Assembly (NCBI GenBank): GCA_947475465.1
Contig: CANJLK010000002.1
Location: forward strand, 1-64,000
Direction of reading: 5' to 3'
Source of the DNA: Caulobacteraceae bacterium
GTDB taxonomy: Bacteria > Pseudomonadota > Alphaproteobacteria > Caulobacterales > Caulobacteraceae
DNA length: 64,000 nucleotides
The position numbers and the translations under genes are program-made. The notes beneath the pieces are model-generated. The model made no database searches. It was given only the letters and a program-made list of their open reading frames with translations, and was not told where the DNA came from. This document shows, piece by piece, positions 8,245 to 17,265 of this stretch. Numbering within the stretch: position 1 is the stretch's first letter; each line of letters starts with the position of its first letter.

Positions 8245-9456
8245 TTAGCTGGGATTCGAGGCGGCGGGCGGCGCCTCCGGCTTGGGGTGGGCCGCCTTCC
8301 AGTCCATGGCGGCCCGCACCCGGCGCCCCACGGAGGGATGATTGTAGAAGAGCACTTCTTCTAGCCGCGAGGGACTCGCCGCCCGGTACTCGATTGTCTT
8401 GACCAGCGCCTTGGCCAGCCCATCAGGCTCGTCGAAATGTTCCAGCGAAAACCGGTCGGCCGCGCCCTCGCTCGTCCGGATGATCGAGTTGGTGACCGGC
8501 GAGATCAGCAGCATGAAGACTGTGATCATCGCCCCCAGCACCGGCAGCCCGGCCGGGTCGGAAACGCCGCTGACGCCACGCGCGCCCAGAAGCCGTGAGG
8601 CTGGCGCGAACAGCCGGTCGATCAGGAAGAACCCGAGGAGCGCGACCAGGCCGAAGGCCAAGGCGTTCTTGAAGATGTGGTGCAGGACGTAGTGGCCCAT
8701 CTCGTGGCCGACGACGCCGCGCACTTCGGAGAGGTCGGCGTCCTTCTTGAACATCACGTCGCTCATCGCCACGCGGGCGGTCCCGAACATCCCCGACACA
8801 TTGGCCGAATAGCGGTTCGACTGCTTGGAGCCGTCATAGATCAGGATCTTGTCGTAGGGCACGCCGACCTGCTTGGCCATGGCGACGATCTCGTCGCGCA
8901 TAGGGCCGGCCGGCGCGGGCTTGTAGCTGTTGAACAGCGGTTCGATCACCAGGGGCTGCACGGCGACGAGGAGGACGAAGCCCACCACCAGGCCCACGGC
9001 GCTGAGCGCCCACCACAGCCGAGGCGCCCGGCGGATCAGCCAGTAGAGGACCCCGAACATGATCAGCGCCATGATTACGCTGACAGCAAGGGAGATGCCC
9101 TGTTCGCCCAGCCAGCCCCAGAAGGCCTGGCTGGTCAGGCCATAGGCCTTTTCACGCCACCAGCCCGCATAGACCTGCCACGGCAGGTTCAGAACGGCCT
9201 CCAGCACCGTATCGACCGCCACCACCGCCAGGACCGCGCGCCAGGGCCTGGGCCCTTGCCGCTCAACGCGGTCACGAACCCGAACCAGGACGCCGGAGCG
9301 CACCACGATCAAGGCCACAAGCACACTGACGAGAGCGGTCCACAACAGCACCCAATACCCGCCTTGGGTATAGGCCGTCGCCTTGGCGTGCTGGGCCGGC
9401 GTCAGGATGGCCAGGTAGGCCTGTGTCGCCGCCGCCGGATCGAATGGTTGCGCCAT
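8245..9456 (-). CDS. M48-family zinc metalloprotease (Ste24-like CAAX protease)
   Basis: A 403-residue membrane protease. The zinc motif HEMGH is at residues 251-255 and the third ligand Glu in SEGAADRF near residue 330. Several membrane segments precede the catalytic part (about residues 35-55, 75-92, 120-140, 148-170) and others follow it (about 265-285 and 305-322), as in Ste24p-type enzymes. The RYSANVSG and NHPSVGRR elements are also typical. Bacterial members act in membrane protein quality control. ATG 9456 is the only good start. A perfect 6-2-6 palindrome (9505-9518) lies upstream, overlapping the likely promoter. Confidence 0.9.
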   Translation of the reverse strand: MAQPFDPAAATQAYLAILTPAQHAKATAYTQGGYWVLLWTALVSVLVALIVVRSGVLVRVRDRVERQGPRPWRAVLAVVAVDTVLEAVLNLPWQVYAGWWREKAYGLTSQAFWGWLGEQGISLAVSVIMALIMFGVLYWLIRRAPRLWWALSAVGLVVGFVLLVAVQPLVIEPLFNSYKPAPAGPMRDEIVAMAKQVGVPYDKILIYDGSKQSNRYSANVSGMFGTARVAMSDVMFKKDADLSEVRGVVGHEMGHYVLHHIFKNALAFGLVALLGFFLIDRLFAPASRLLGARGVSGVSDPAGLPVLGAMITVFMLLISPVTNSIIRTSEGAADRFSLEHFDEPDGLAKALVKTIEYRAASPSRLEEVLFYNHPSVGRRVRAAMDWKAAHPKPEAPPAASNPS

Positions 9457-9504
9457 GGCGCCCTCCCCCTGTTCCCCAGGGGAGGAGGCCAGAATTCGCT
9501 ACAG

Positions 9505-9518
9505 TTGTCAGGTGACAA
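9505..9518. promoter_or_regulatory. Palindrome TTGTCA-GG-TGACAA upstream of the M48 protease
   Basis: A perfect 6-2-6 inverted repeat located 49-62 bases upstream of the protease ATG. On the minus strand, its TTGTCAC can serve as a -35 element, with GCGAATTC 12 bases further on as a weak -10, so a bound dimeric regulator would block or modulate that promoter. No regulator gene is adjacent. Confidence 0.4.
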
Positions 9519-9552
9519 AGCCGCAACGTCTCTTGACGCGCAGTCGGGGGAG

Positions 9553-12249
9553 CTAGCGGTCCTTCTCGCGTTCGCCCAGCGCGGCCTGGGCGGCGGCCAG
9601 ACGGGCGATGGGGACGCGGTAGGCCGAGCAGGAGACGTAATCCAGGCCAACGCTTTCGCAGAACTGGATCGAGGCGGGATCGCCGCCGTGCTCGCCGCAG
9701 ATGCCGAGCTTGACGTTGGGCCGCACCGCCCGGCCGCGCTCGGCGGCGATGCGGATCAGGTCGCCGACGCCTTCCTGGTCGATGGTCACGAAGGGGTCGC
9801 GCTCGAAGATGCCCTTGTCGATGTAGGCGTTGAGGAAGCGCCCTGAGTCGTCGCGGCTGATCCCGAAGGTCGTCTGGGTCAGGTCGTTGGTGCCGAAGGA
9901 GAAGAACTCGGCGTTCTCGGCCAGGTCTCCGGCGCGGATCGCGGCGCGGGGCAGCTCGACCATGGTGCCCACCAGATATTCGATGATGCGGCCCTTCTCG
10001 GCCATGACCTGTTTCGCCGTCTTATCCGTCAATTCACGCAGGAACTTCATCTCTTCGCCCTTGGCGACGAGGGGGTGCATGATCTCCGGGATCGGGGCCG
10101 GACGGCCGGCGGCGGCGACCTCGCAGGCCGCCTCGATGATCGCCTGGACCTGCATCTCGTAAATCTCGGGATATGAGACACCCAGGCGGCAGCCGCGGTG
10201 GCCGAGCATGGGATTGGTCTCGTGCAGCTCCTTGGCCCGGCGCAGCAGTTTGTCGGCGTCCAGTCCCGTGGCCGTGGCGACGGCGGCCACGTCCTCTTCC
10301 GTGTGCGGCAGGAACTCGTGCAGCGGCGGATCCAGCAGGCGGATGGTCACCGGCAGGCCTTCCATGATCCCGAACAGTTCGACGAAGTCGGCGCGCTGCA
10401 TGGGCAGGATCTTGGCCAGCGCCGCCCGGCGCCCGGCCTCGTCGTCAGCCAGGATCATCTCGCGCACGGCGGCGATCCGGTCGGGGTCGAAGAACATGTG
10501 CTCGGTGCGGCAAAGGCCGATGCCCTCGGCGCCGAACTGCCGCGCGGCCTTGGCGTCGACGGCGGTCTCGGCGTTGGCCCGGACCTTCAGGCGGCGGAAG
10601 CTGTCGGCCCAGCCCATCAGGGTGGCGAAATCGCCGGAAAGCTCCGGCTCGATCATCTTGACGACCCCTGACAGCACTTCGCCGGTCGAGCCGTCGATGG
10701 TGATGATGTCGCCTTCCCGATAGACCTTGCCGCGCGCCCGCATCTCGCCGGCCTTGGCGTCGATCTGCAGTTCGCCGGCGCCGGAGACGCAGGGCCGGCC
10801 CATGCCGCGGGCGACCACGGCGGCGTGGCTGGTCATGCCCCCCCGGGCCGTGACGATCCCGCGCGCGGCGTCCATTCCGCGGATATCTTCCGGCGAGGTC
10901 TCCTCGCGCACCAGGATGACGGCGCCCATGGAGCCGCCGTGAGCCTCGGCCTCGGCCGCCGTGAAGACGATCTTGCCGGTGGCTGCGCCCGGCGAGGCCG
11001 GCAGGCCGGTGGCGATCACGTCGCGGGCGCTGGTTGGGTCAATGGTCGGGTGCAGCAGCTGGTCGAGCGAGGCGGGCTCGACGCGCATCACCGCTTCCTC
11101 CCGGGTGATCAGCCCCTCGGAGGCCAGGTCGACCGCCACCTTCAGCGCGGCCTTGGCGGTGCGCTTGCCGTTGCGGGTCTGCAGCATGTAGAGCCGGCCA
11201 CGCTCGACCGTGAACTCGATGTCCTGCATGTCGCGGTAGTGGGTCTCGAGCCGCTCGACCACCGCCTTGAATTGAATGAAGACCTCCGGAAGCGCCTCTT
11301 CCATGGAGGGGTTCTTCTCGCCCATCTCCTCGCGGGCGATCTTGGTGAGCGCCTGGGGCGTGCGGATGCCCGCGACCACGTCCTCGCCCTGGGCGTTGAT
11401 CAGGTATTCGCCATAGAGCCGGTTCTCGCCCGTCGACGGATTGCGGGTGAAGGCCACGCCCGTGGCGGAGGTTTCGCCCATGTTGCCGAACACCATCGAC
11501 TGGATGTTGACGGCGGTGCCCCAGCTTTCGGGGATGTCGTGCATGCGGCGGTAGAATTTCGCCCGGTCGTTCATCCAGCTCGCGAAGACCGCGCCTACCG
11601 CGCCCCAAAGCTGCTCGTTCGGGTCCTGCGGGAAGGGATTTCCGAGGTCGTTCTGGACGGCCTGCTTGTAGTCGGCGACCACGGCTTCCCAGTCATCGGC
11701 CGAGAGCGCGGTGTCGATGGTGACGTCCAGGCGTTCCTTGTGCTCGTCGAGAATCTCTTCGAACATATGGTGGTCGAGGCCGAGGACCACGGCGGAATAC
11801 ATCTGGATGAAGCGGCGATAACTGTCGAAGGCGAAGCGCCGATCGCCGGCCAGGCTCGCAAGGCCTTCGACCGTCGCGTCGTTGAGGCCGAGGTTCAGGA
11901 CGGTGTCCATCATGCCCGGCATGGACGCCCGCGCACCGGAGCGCACCGACACCAGGAGGGGATTGGCCGCGTCGCCGAATGTCTTGCCCGTCAGTTCTTC
12001 GACACGCTTCAGGCCGGCCGCGACCTGGCCCTGGAGTTCGGCCGGATATTGCTGAGCGTTGGAATAGTAGTGGACGCAGGCCTCGGTGGTGATGGTGAAG
12101 CCCGGGGGCACCGGCAGGCCAAGCGACGACATCTCGGCCAGGTTCGCGCCCTTGCCGCCCAAAAGGTTCTTCATCGCCGCATCGCCGTCGGCGGCGCCGC
12201 CGCCAAAGGCATAGACCCAGCGCGTCTTGACCAGGGTGTCTGCGCTCAT
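9553..12249 (-). CDS. ppdK: Pyruvate, phosphate dikinase
   Basis: An 898-residue enzyme that reversibly converts pyruvate, ATP and phosphate to PEP, AMP and pyrophosphate. The N-terminal ATP-grasp part is marked by GGKGANLAEMSSLGLPVPPG and the RSGARASMPGMMDT loop. The central phosphohistidine domain has GGMTSHAAVVARGMGRPC with the catalytic His, and the C-terminal PEP/pyruvate TIM barrel carries SFGTNDLTQTTFG and GICGEHGGDP. Length matches bacterial PPDK (about 880-900). It sits 16 bases downstream of glyS on the same strand, apparently the last gene of a glyQ-glyS-ppdK operon. Confidence 0.97.
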   Translation of the reverse strand: MSADTLVKTRWVYAFGGGAADGDAAMKNLLGGKGANLAEMSSLGLPVPPGFTITTEACVHYYSNAQQYPAELQGQVAAGLKRVEELTGKTFGDAANPLLVSVRSGARASMPGMMDTVLNLGLNDATVEGLASLAGDRRFAFDSYRRFIQMYSAVVLGLDHHMFEEILDEHKERLDVTIDTALSADDWEAVVADYKQAVQNDLGNPFPQDPNEQLWGAVGAVFASWMNDRAKFYRRMHDIPESWGTAVNIQSMVFGNMGETSATGVAFTRNPSTGENRLYGEYLINAQGEDVVAGIRTPQALTKIAREEMGEKNPSMEEALPEVFIQFKAVVERLETHYRDMQDIEFTVERGRLYMLQTRNGKRTAKAALKVAVDLASEGLITREEAVMRVEPASLDQLLHPTIDPTSARDVIATGLPASPGAATGKIVFTAAEAEAHGGSMGAVILVREETSPEDIRGMDAARGIVTARGGMTSHAAVVARGMGRPCVSGAGELQIDAKAGEMRARGKVYREGDIITIDGSTGEVLSGVVKMIEPELSGDFATLMGWADSFRRLKVRANAETAVDAKAARQFGAEGIGLCRTEHMFFDPDRIAAVREMILADDEAGRRAALAKILPMQRADFVELFGIMEGLPVTIRLLDPPLHEFLPHTEEDVAAVATATGLDADKLLRRAKELHETNPMLGHRGCRLGVSYPEIYEMQVQAIIEAACEVAAAGRPAPIPEIMHPLVAKGEEMKFLRELTDKTAKQVMAEKGRIIEYLVGTMVELPRAAIRAGDLAENAEFFSFGTNDLTQTTFGISRDDSGRFLNAYIDKGIFERDPFVTIDQEGVGDLIRIAAERGRAVRPNVKLGICGEHGGDPASIQFCESVGLDYVSCSAYRVPIARLAAAQAALGEREKDR

Positions 12250-12265
12250 CGAAGTCCTCTCAGAT

Positions 12266-14275
12266 CTAACCCGTCACCAGGCTGAAGTCGGCGACGCGGC
12301 CCATGGCGTCGCGGACCTTGGCCAAAAGCCGCAACCGGTTTTCCCGTTCAGCAGCTACATCGGAGTTCACTAAGACCTTGTCAAAGAAGGCGTCGACCGC
12401 AGGCCGCACAGCGGCCAGTCGCGTCATGGCCGTGGCGTAGTCCTCGGAGGCCAGCGCCTTGCCGACCTCGATCTCCATGTGGCCGATCTCGGCGATCAGG
12501 CCCGACTCCTCCGGCGGCGCGCCGGGCAGTTCCGCGGGCTCGCCGGACGTCAGGGCGCCCTTCTTTTCCTCGGCCTTGAGGATGTTCACGGCGCGCTTGT
12601 AGCCCGCCAGAAGGTTGGCCCCGTCCTCGGTGTCCAGGAACCCGGCGATGGCGTTCACCTTGGAGACGACGCGGACCAGATCGTCGTCGCCCAGCGCGAA
12701 GACCGCATCCACCAGGTCATGCCGCTGCCCCTGCTCGCGCAGGAGCACCTTCAGGCGATCGGCGAAGAAGGCGAGGAGCTCGGTCGACACGAAGGTCTTC
12801 AGAGGCAGCCGGGTGCGGGTCTGAAGCAGGATGCGGATCACGCCCAGCGCCGCGCGGCGCAGCGCGAAAGGATCGCGCGAGCCGGTGGGCTTCTCGTCGA
12901 TGGCGAAGAAGCTGACCAGGGTGTCGAGCTTGTCAGCCAGTGCGACAGTGGCCCCGGTGGACTGCACCGGCACGGCGTCGTTGGGTCCCTGCGGGCGGTA
13001 GTGGCTGCGGATCGCGTCGACGACCTCCGGGTCGAGGCCTTCCTTCTCGGCGTAATAGCCGCCCATGACGCCCTGGAGTTCGGGGAACTCGCCGACCATG
13101 CCGGTGACGAGATCGGATTTGCACAGTCGCGCGGCCAGGACCGCATTGGCCTTGGTCTCGGCGTCATCGCGGACGTAGGGGGCCAGCTCGGCGGCCAGCG
13201 CCTCGATCCGCCCTACCCGCTCGCGCATGGTGCCGAGCTTGGCGTGGAAGGTTACGCCCTCCAGGGTAGGGAGGCGGTCCTCCAGCCTGGTCTTCAGATC
13301 TTCGTCCCAGAAGAAGCGGGCGTCGGACAGCCGCGCCGAAAGCACCTTGGCGTTGCCCGCGGCGATGGCCGCCCCGCCGTCCGCCGCTTCGATATTGGCC
13401 ACGGTGATGAAGTGCGGAACCAGGAAGCCGGTGGCCGGGTCGCGGACGGCGAAATACTTCTGGTGGGTGCGCATGGAAGTGCGGATCACCTCAGGCGGCA
13501 GGTCCAGGAACGTCGGGTCCATGTCGCCCAGGACCGGCGTCGGCCATTCGGCGAGGCCGGCGACTTCGTCCAGCAGACCCTCGTCCTCAACCAGTTCGAA
13601 GTTACGCGCGAAGCAGAGGGTGCGGGCGGCGTCCATGATCCGCTCCTTGCGCTCCTCCGGATCGAGGACCACGAAGTGGCGGGCGAGGCCGTCGGCGTAG
13701 CTGTCGAAATCGCGGGCCTGGAACGGCTGGGCGTCGCCCATGAAGCGGTGGCCTTCCGAGGTGTCGCCGCTCTCGATCCCGTCGATCTGGAACGGCACGA
13801 CCTCGCCATCGAAGACGCAGAGGATGCGCTTCAGGGGCCTGACCCAGCGCAGCGTCCCACGCCCCCAGGTCATGGACTTTGGCCACGGGAAATTGCGGAC
13901 GATCCCGTCCACCATCTCACCCACGATCTGGGCTGTAGGCCGGCCATGCTTGTGGATGTGGGCGAAATAGAGCCCGTCGCGTTCGACAAGCTGGTCGCGG
14001 GTCAGCCCCGTGGAGCGCAGGAATCCCTCGATGGCCTGGTCGGGAGACCCGACGCGCGGACCCTTGCGCTCCTCATGGCGGTTGCTCTGCGCCGCCGGCA
14101 GACCTTCGGCCACCAGGGTCAGACGCCGGGGCCCGGAGAAGGTCTTCAGGGCTTCAGGCAACAGGCCTTCGGCCGCCAGGCGCTCGCGCGCCATGCGCTC
14201 GAGGTCCCTCGCCGCCTGCGCCTGCATGCGCGCGGGAATCTCTTCCGAGAACAGTTCGATCAGCAGTTGGGGCAT
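12266..14275 (-). CDS. glyS: Glycyl-tRNA synthetase beta subunit
   Basis: A 669-residue beta subunit of the bacterial alpha2-beta2 type glycyl-tRNA synthetase, which recognises tRNA-Gly for the alpha subunit. Recognisable features are the start MPQLLIELFSEEIPARMQ, the RMHQKYF-like block TSMRTHQKYFAVRD, a central HD-like region (ARLCKSDLVTGMVGEFPELQG) and a C-terminal anticodon-binding helical domain ending in DKVLVNSDVAAERENRLRLL. Length is normal for the family. It starts two bases after the glyQ stop, a tight operon arrangement. Confidence 0.97.
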   Translation of the reverse strand: MPQLLIELFSEEIPARMQAQAARDLERMARERLAAEGLLPEALKTFSGPRRLTLVAEGLPAAQSNRHEERKGPRVGSPDQAIEGFLRSTGLTRDQLVERDGLYFAHIHKHGRPTAQIVGEMVDGIVRNFPWPKSMTWGRGTLRWVRPLKRILCVFDGEVVPFQIDGIESGDTSEGHRFMGDAQPFQARDFDSYADGLARHFVVLDPEERKERIMDAARTLCFARNFELVEDEGLLDEVAGLAEWPTPVLGDMDPTFLDLPPEVIRTSMRTHQKYFAVRDPATGFLVPHFITVANIEAADGGAAIAAGNAKVLSARLSDARFFWDEDLKTRLEDRLPTLEGVTFHAKLGTMRERVGRIEALAAELAPYVRDDAETKANAVLAARLCKSDLVTGMVGEFPELQGVMGGYYAEKEGLDPEVVDAIRSHYRPQGPNDAVPVQSTGATVALADKLDTLVSFFAIDEKPTGSRDPFALRRAALGVIRILLQTRTRLPLKTFVSTELLAFFADRLKVLLREQGQRHDLVDAVFALGDDDLVRVVSKVNAIAGFLDTEDGANLLAGYKRAVNILKAEEKKGALTSGEPAELPGAPPEESGLIAEIGHMEIEVGKALASEDYATAMTRLAAVRPAVDAFFDKVLVNSDVAAERENRLRLLAKVRDAMGRVADFSLVTG

Positions 14276-14277
14276 GG

Positions 14278-15177
14278 TCAGGCGTTCCCGCCTTCATTGG
14301 CGACCCAGGCCTCGGCGCACATCTTTGTCAGGTCCCGGATGCGGCCGATGTAGCTCTGGCGTTCGGCGACCGCGATGGCGCCTCGCGAATCCATCTTGTT
14401 GAAAAGGTGGCTGGCTTTCAGGACGTGGTCGTAAGCAGGCAGGACGATGGCCTGGCCCTGCGGGCCCTTCATCGAAAGAAGGCGCGGCACTTCGGCCTCC
14501 ATGTCCTCGAACTCGCGCTTCAGCATGGCGACGTCATAGCCGTGGAAATTGGCCTCCGACTGTTGGCGCTCGTTCTCGAGGAACACATCGCCATAGGTCA
14601 TGGAGGTCTCCAGCCCCGGCTCGTTGAAGGCCAGTTCGGTGAAGTGGTTCACGCCTTGAAGGTACATGGCCAGGCGTTCCAACCCATAGGTCAGCTCCCC
14701 CGCCACCGGCCAGACGTCCAGGCCGCCGACCTGCTGGAAGTAGGTGTACTGGGTCACCTCCATCCCGTCGCACCAGACCTCCCAACCCAGGCCCCACGCG
14801 CCGACCGTGGGATTCTCCCAGTCATCCTCGACGAAGCGTATGTCGTGCAGGCGCGTGTCCAGGCCGATGGCCTCAAGGCTCCCCAGATAGAGGTCCTGCA
14901 GGTTGTCGGGGTTGGGCTTCAGTATCACCTGGTACTGGTAATAGTGCTGCAGCCGGTTGGGGTTCTCGCCATAGCGTCCGTCGGCCGGACGCCGGGAGGG
15001 CTGGACGTAAGCCGCCCGCCAGGGTTTGGGGCCCAAAGCGCGCAGCACTGTCGCTGGGTGCAGGGTCCCTGCCCCCACCTCGATGTCGTGCGGCTGGAGG
15101 ATCACGCAGCCTTGGGCGCTCCAATAGTCGTGGAGCTTCAGGATCAGACCCTGAAACGATAGCGGCTTTTCAGACAT
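14278..15177 (-). CDS. glyQ: Glycyl-tRNA synthetase alpha subunit
   Basis: A 299-residue catalytic subunit of the alpha2-beta2 glycyl-tRNA synthetase. Class II motifs are visible: [24 protein letters not shown] near the N-terminus, then the [26 protein letters not shown] block (split here for length) that binds ATP, and [19 protein letters not shown]. It is the first gene of the glyQ-glyS-ppdK unit; the terminator of the upstream gene pair lies just before its start, so its own promoter must lie within about 40-100 bases upstream. No T-box leader is seen. Confidence 0.97.
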   Translation of the reverse strand: MSEKPLSFQGLILKLHDYWSAQGCVILQPHDIEVGAGTLHPATVLRALGPKPWRAAYVQPSRRPADGRYGENPNRLQHYYQYQVILKPNPDNLQDLYLGSLEAIGLDTRLHDIRFVEDDWENPTVGAWGLGWEVWCDGMEVTQYTYFQQVGGLDVWPVAGELTYGLERLAMYLQGVNHFTELAFNEPGLETSMTYGDVFLENERQQSEANFHGYDVAMLKREFEDMEAEVPRLLSMKGPQGQAIVLPAYDHVLKASHLFNKMDSRGAIAVAERQSYIGRIRDLTKMCAEAWVANEGGNA

Positions 15178-15201
15178 GGTTCGGGGGCTGTTCGCAGGCG
15201 C

Positions 15202-15233
15202 AAAAAAGTCGGCGGACCATAGGGCCCGCCGAC
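15202..15233 (-). terminator. Rho-independent terminator before glyQ
   Basis: Read on the minus strand: GTCGGCGG, loop GCCCTATGGT, CCGCCGAC, then TTTTTT. It is a strong intrinsic terminator for the secreted Thr-rich protein gene, which ends at 15274, and it insulates the glyQ operon. Confidence 0.88.
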
Positions 15234-15273
15234 CTTGGCTTCAACCCGCCGTGAAGGCGGAAGTCAGCGGCCG

Positions 15274-15642
15274 CTAATTGCCCTTGGCGGCGGTGTGCTT
15301 GCCGGCGTTGGACATCGGCGCACCGTACTTGGCGCGGTTTTCGGGGGTGTCGGGCACCGGACCGTTGGTGGTCATCGACGTGGTGACGCTGGCGCCCTGG
15401 CCGAAGCTGCCGGCGGCGGCGGCAGAGGTGTCTGTCGTGGTTGTCGTGGTGACGCCCTCGTTGGTCGTCGTCGTGGTCGGATTGACGCTGGTGGTCAGCG
15501 TGCTGCTGCCCTGCGGCGCCATGGCTGGCGTACCGGCGTCGGGCGTCTGCGAGGACATGGTGCTGGAGGTGGACTGCGCGTGGGCCGCACCGACCATGAG
15601 GGCGGAGACGGCTGCGGCGGCGAATATGGCCTTGAACGTCAT
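15274..15642 (-). CDS. Secreted Thr/Ser-rich hypothetical protein
   Basis: A 122-residue protein with a clear Sec signal peptide (MTFKAIFAAAAVSALMVGAA, then HAQ cleavage). The mature part is low in complexity: runs of Thr (TTTTTNEG, TTTTTTD), Ser and Gly, and a C-terminal charged tail with PENRAKYGAPMSNAGKHTAAKGN. ATG 15642 is preceded by AAGGAG; the open frame extends further upstream but overlaps the fasciclin gene. No family recognised. It lies 56 bases downstream of the fasciclin gene on the same strand and shares its terminator, so both are probably co-expressed envelope proteins. Confidence 0.75.
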   Translation of the reverse strand: MTFKAIFAAAAVSALMVGAAHAQSTSSTMSSQTPDAGTPAMAPQGSSTLTTSVNPTTTTTNEGVTTTTTTDTSAAAAGSFGQGASVTTSMTTNGPVPDTPENRAKYGAPMSNAGKHTAAKGN

Positions 15643-15698
15643 GGGGGTGAAACTCCTTCGATCCCGTGGACCTCTAAAGCCCCACCCCCGGCGTTGGT

Positions 15699-16529
15699 TC
15701 ATTTCTTCTTCTTGGTCACCGTCTTGGTCTTGGTCACCACCTTGGCCGGCGCGGGCGGCGGCGGCGCGGCTTCCGGCGGCGGCGCGGGTTCCGCCAGGAC
15801 CAGAGGAACGGAGCCGGCGATCAGCACATTGTCGACCACCTGGATGGTCCCGTTGGGCGTGGTCACGTCGGGCTGGGTGATGGTGGCGTTGTCGGCCTTG
15901 ATGACCCCGTCGGTGCTGCCGTCGAGAACGATCTTGTCGCCGGCGCCGGACGGCCAGGGACCGCGGGTCCCCTTGATCTTGGTGGTGTCGACTTTGGCGT
16001 TGATGATGTGGTGCAGCAGCAGCTTTTGCAGCGCGGTCTTGTCGGCCATCAGGGCGTTGAGCTGGCCGGCCGGCAGGGCCGCGAAGGCGGCATTGGTGGG
16101 GGCGAACACCGTCATCCCGGGCCGGGTCTGGATCATGCCGGCCAGGTTCACCGCATCCAGCGCCTTCACGAAGGTCGAGAAATCGGCGGATTGGCGAAGC
16201 GTGGCGGCGGTGTCGCCGCTGGGAACGAGCTTGGCCGCGACGGCTGTCGGCGCGGACGGGGCTGGCACAAGGGCGGGTTCAGCCGGCGGCGCGGGCGCGG
16301 CGGCGGGCGCCACGGCCTGGGCGTTCACGCCGGCCTGGCCGACTGCGCGGGCCGTCCCCTGGACCGCGGTGGCGGCGGGACCGTCGGTGCTGGCCTTGCC
16401 GGTCGCCTGGGCGGCCTGCTTTTCGGTCTGGGCTGTGGCCGTCGCGGGCGCCTGGGCGAAGGCGGGCGCGGCAAGGCCCGCCATCAGCGAAAGCGCGGCG
16501 GCGGCGGTCAACAGTCGGTGATTGGGCAT
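15699..16529 (-). CDS. Secreted fasciclin-domain protein
   Basis: A 276-residue exported protein: signal peptide MPNHRLLTAAAALSLMAGLA, ending AFAQA, then an Ala/Pro/Val-rich linker to about residue 105. A single fasciclin (FAS1) domain follows, with the H1 region ADFSTFVKALDAVNLAGMI, the motif GMTVFAPTNAAFAAL, LLLHHIINAKV and the H2-like NGTIQVVDNVLI at the end. The tail is Pro/Lys-rich (KTKTVTKKKK). FAS1 domains mediate adhesion or act as periplasmic/extracellular modules; the ligand is unknown. The first gene of a two-gene minus-strand unit, divergent from glnK. Confidence 0.88.
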   Translation of the reverse strand: MPNHRLLTAAAALSLMAGLAAPAFAQAPATATAQTEKQAAQATGKASTDGPAATAVQGTARAVGQAGVNAQAVAPAAAPAPPAEPALVPAPSAPTAVAAKLVPSGDTAATLRQSADFSTFVKALDAVNLAGMIQTRPGMTVFAPTNAAFAALPAGQLNALMADKTALQKLLLHHIINAKVDTTKIKGTRGPWPSGAGDKIVLDGSTDGVIKADNATITQPDVTTPNGTIQVVDNVLIAGSVPLVLAEPAPPPEAAPPPPAPAKVVTKTKTVTKKKK

Positions 16530-16732
16530 TTAGTCCTCAAGTTGAATTTGAACAGCCTCGGTGAACGCTCCTGGCGCCACCAAGGTTCTCAGACAAGCAC
16601 GCACCGCGAGGCCCGCAAGTTTCCGCCCTCACAGGTTCGTGAAGGCTCACCTGCCGAGCATAGGATGAACGCCCCGGGGCCCACAATCGCCCAGTAACCA
16701 TTCAATTGCGGCTTTGATCGCACAGAAATTAG

Positions 16733-17239
<507 letters not shown>

Positions 17240-17265
17240 CGGCCAGTGAAAAGGGGACAAGCAAG

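Noticed and set aside
10825-14353. Long plus-strand frames opposite ppdK and glyS
   Set aside because: They are antisense shadows of strongly conserved genes; products are His/Arg/Gly-rich without any recognisable fold.
15420-15500. Thr-codon repeats in the small secreted protein gene as a possible microsatellite
   Set aside because: The codons are mixed and the repeat is of amino-acid type, without a regular DNA period.
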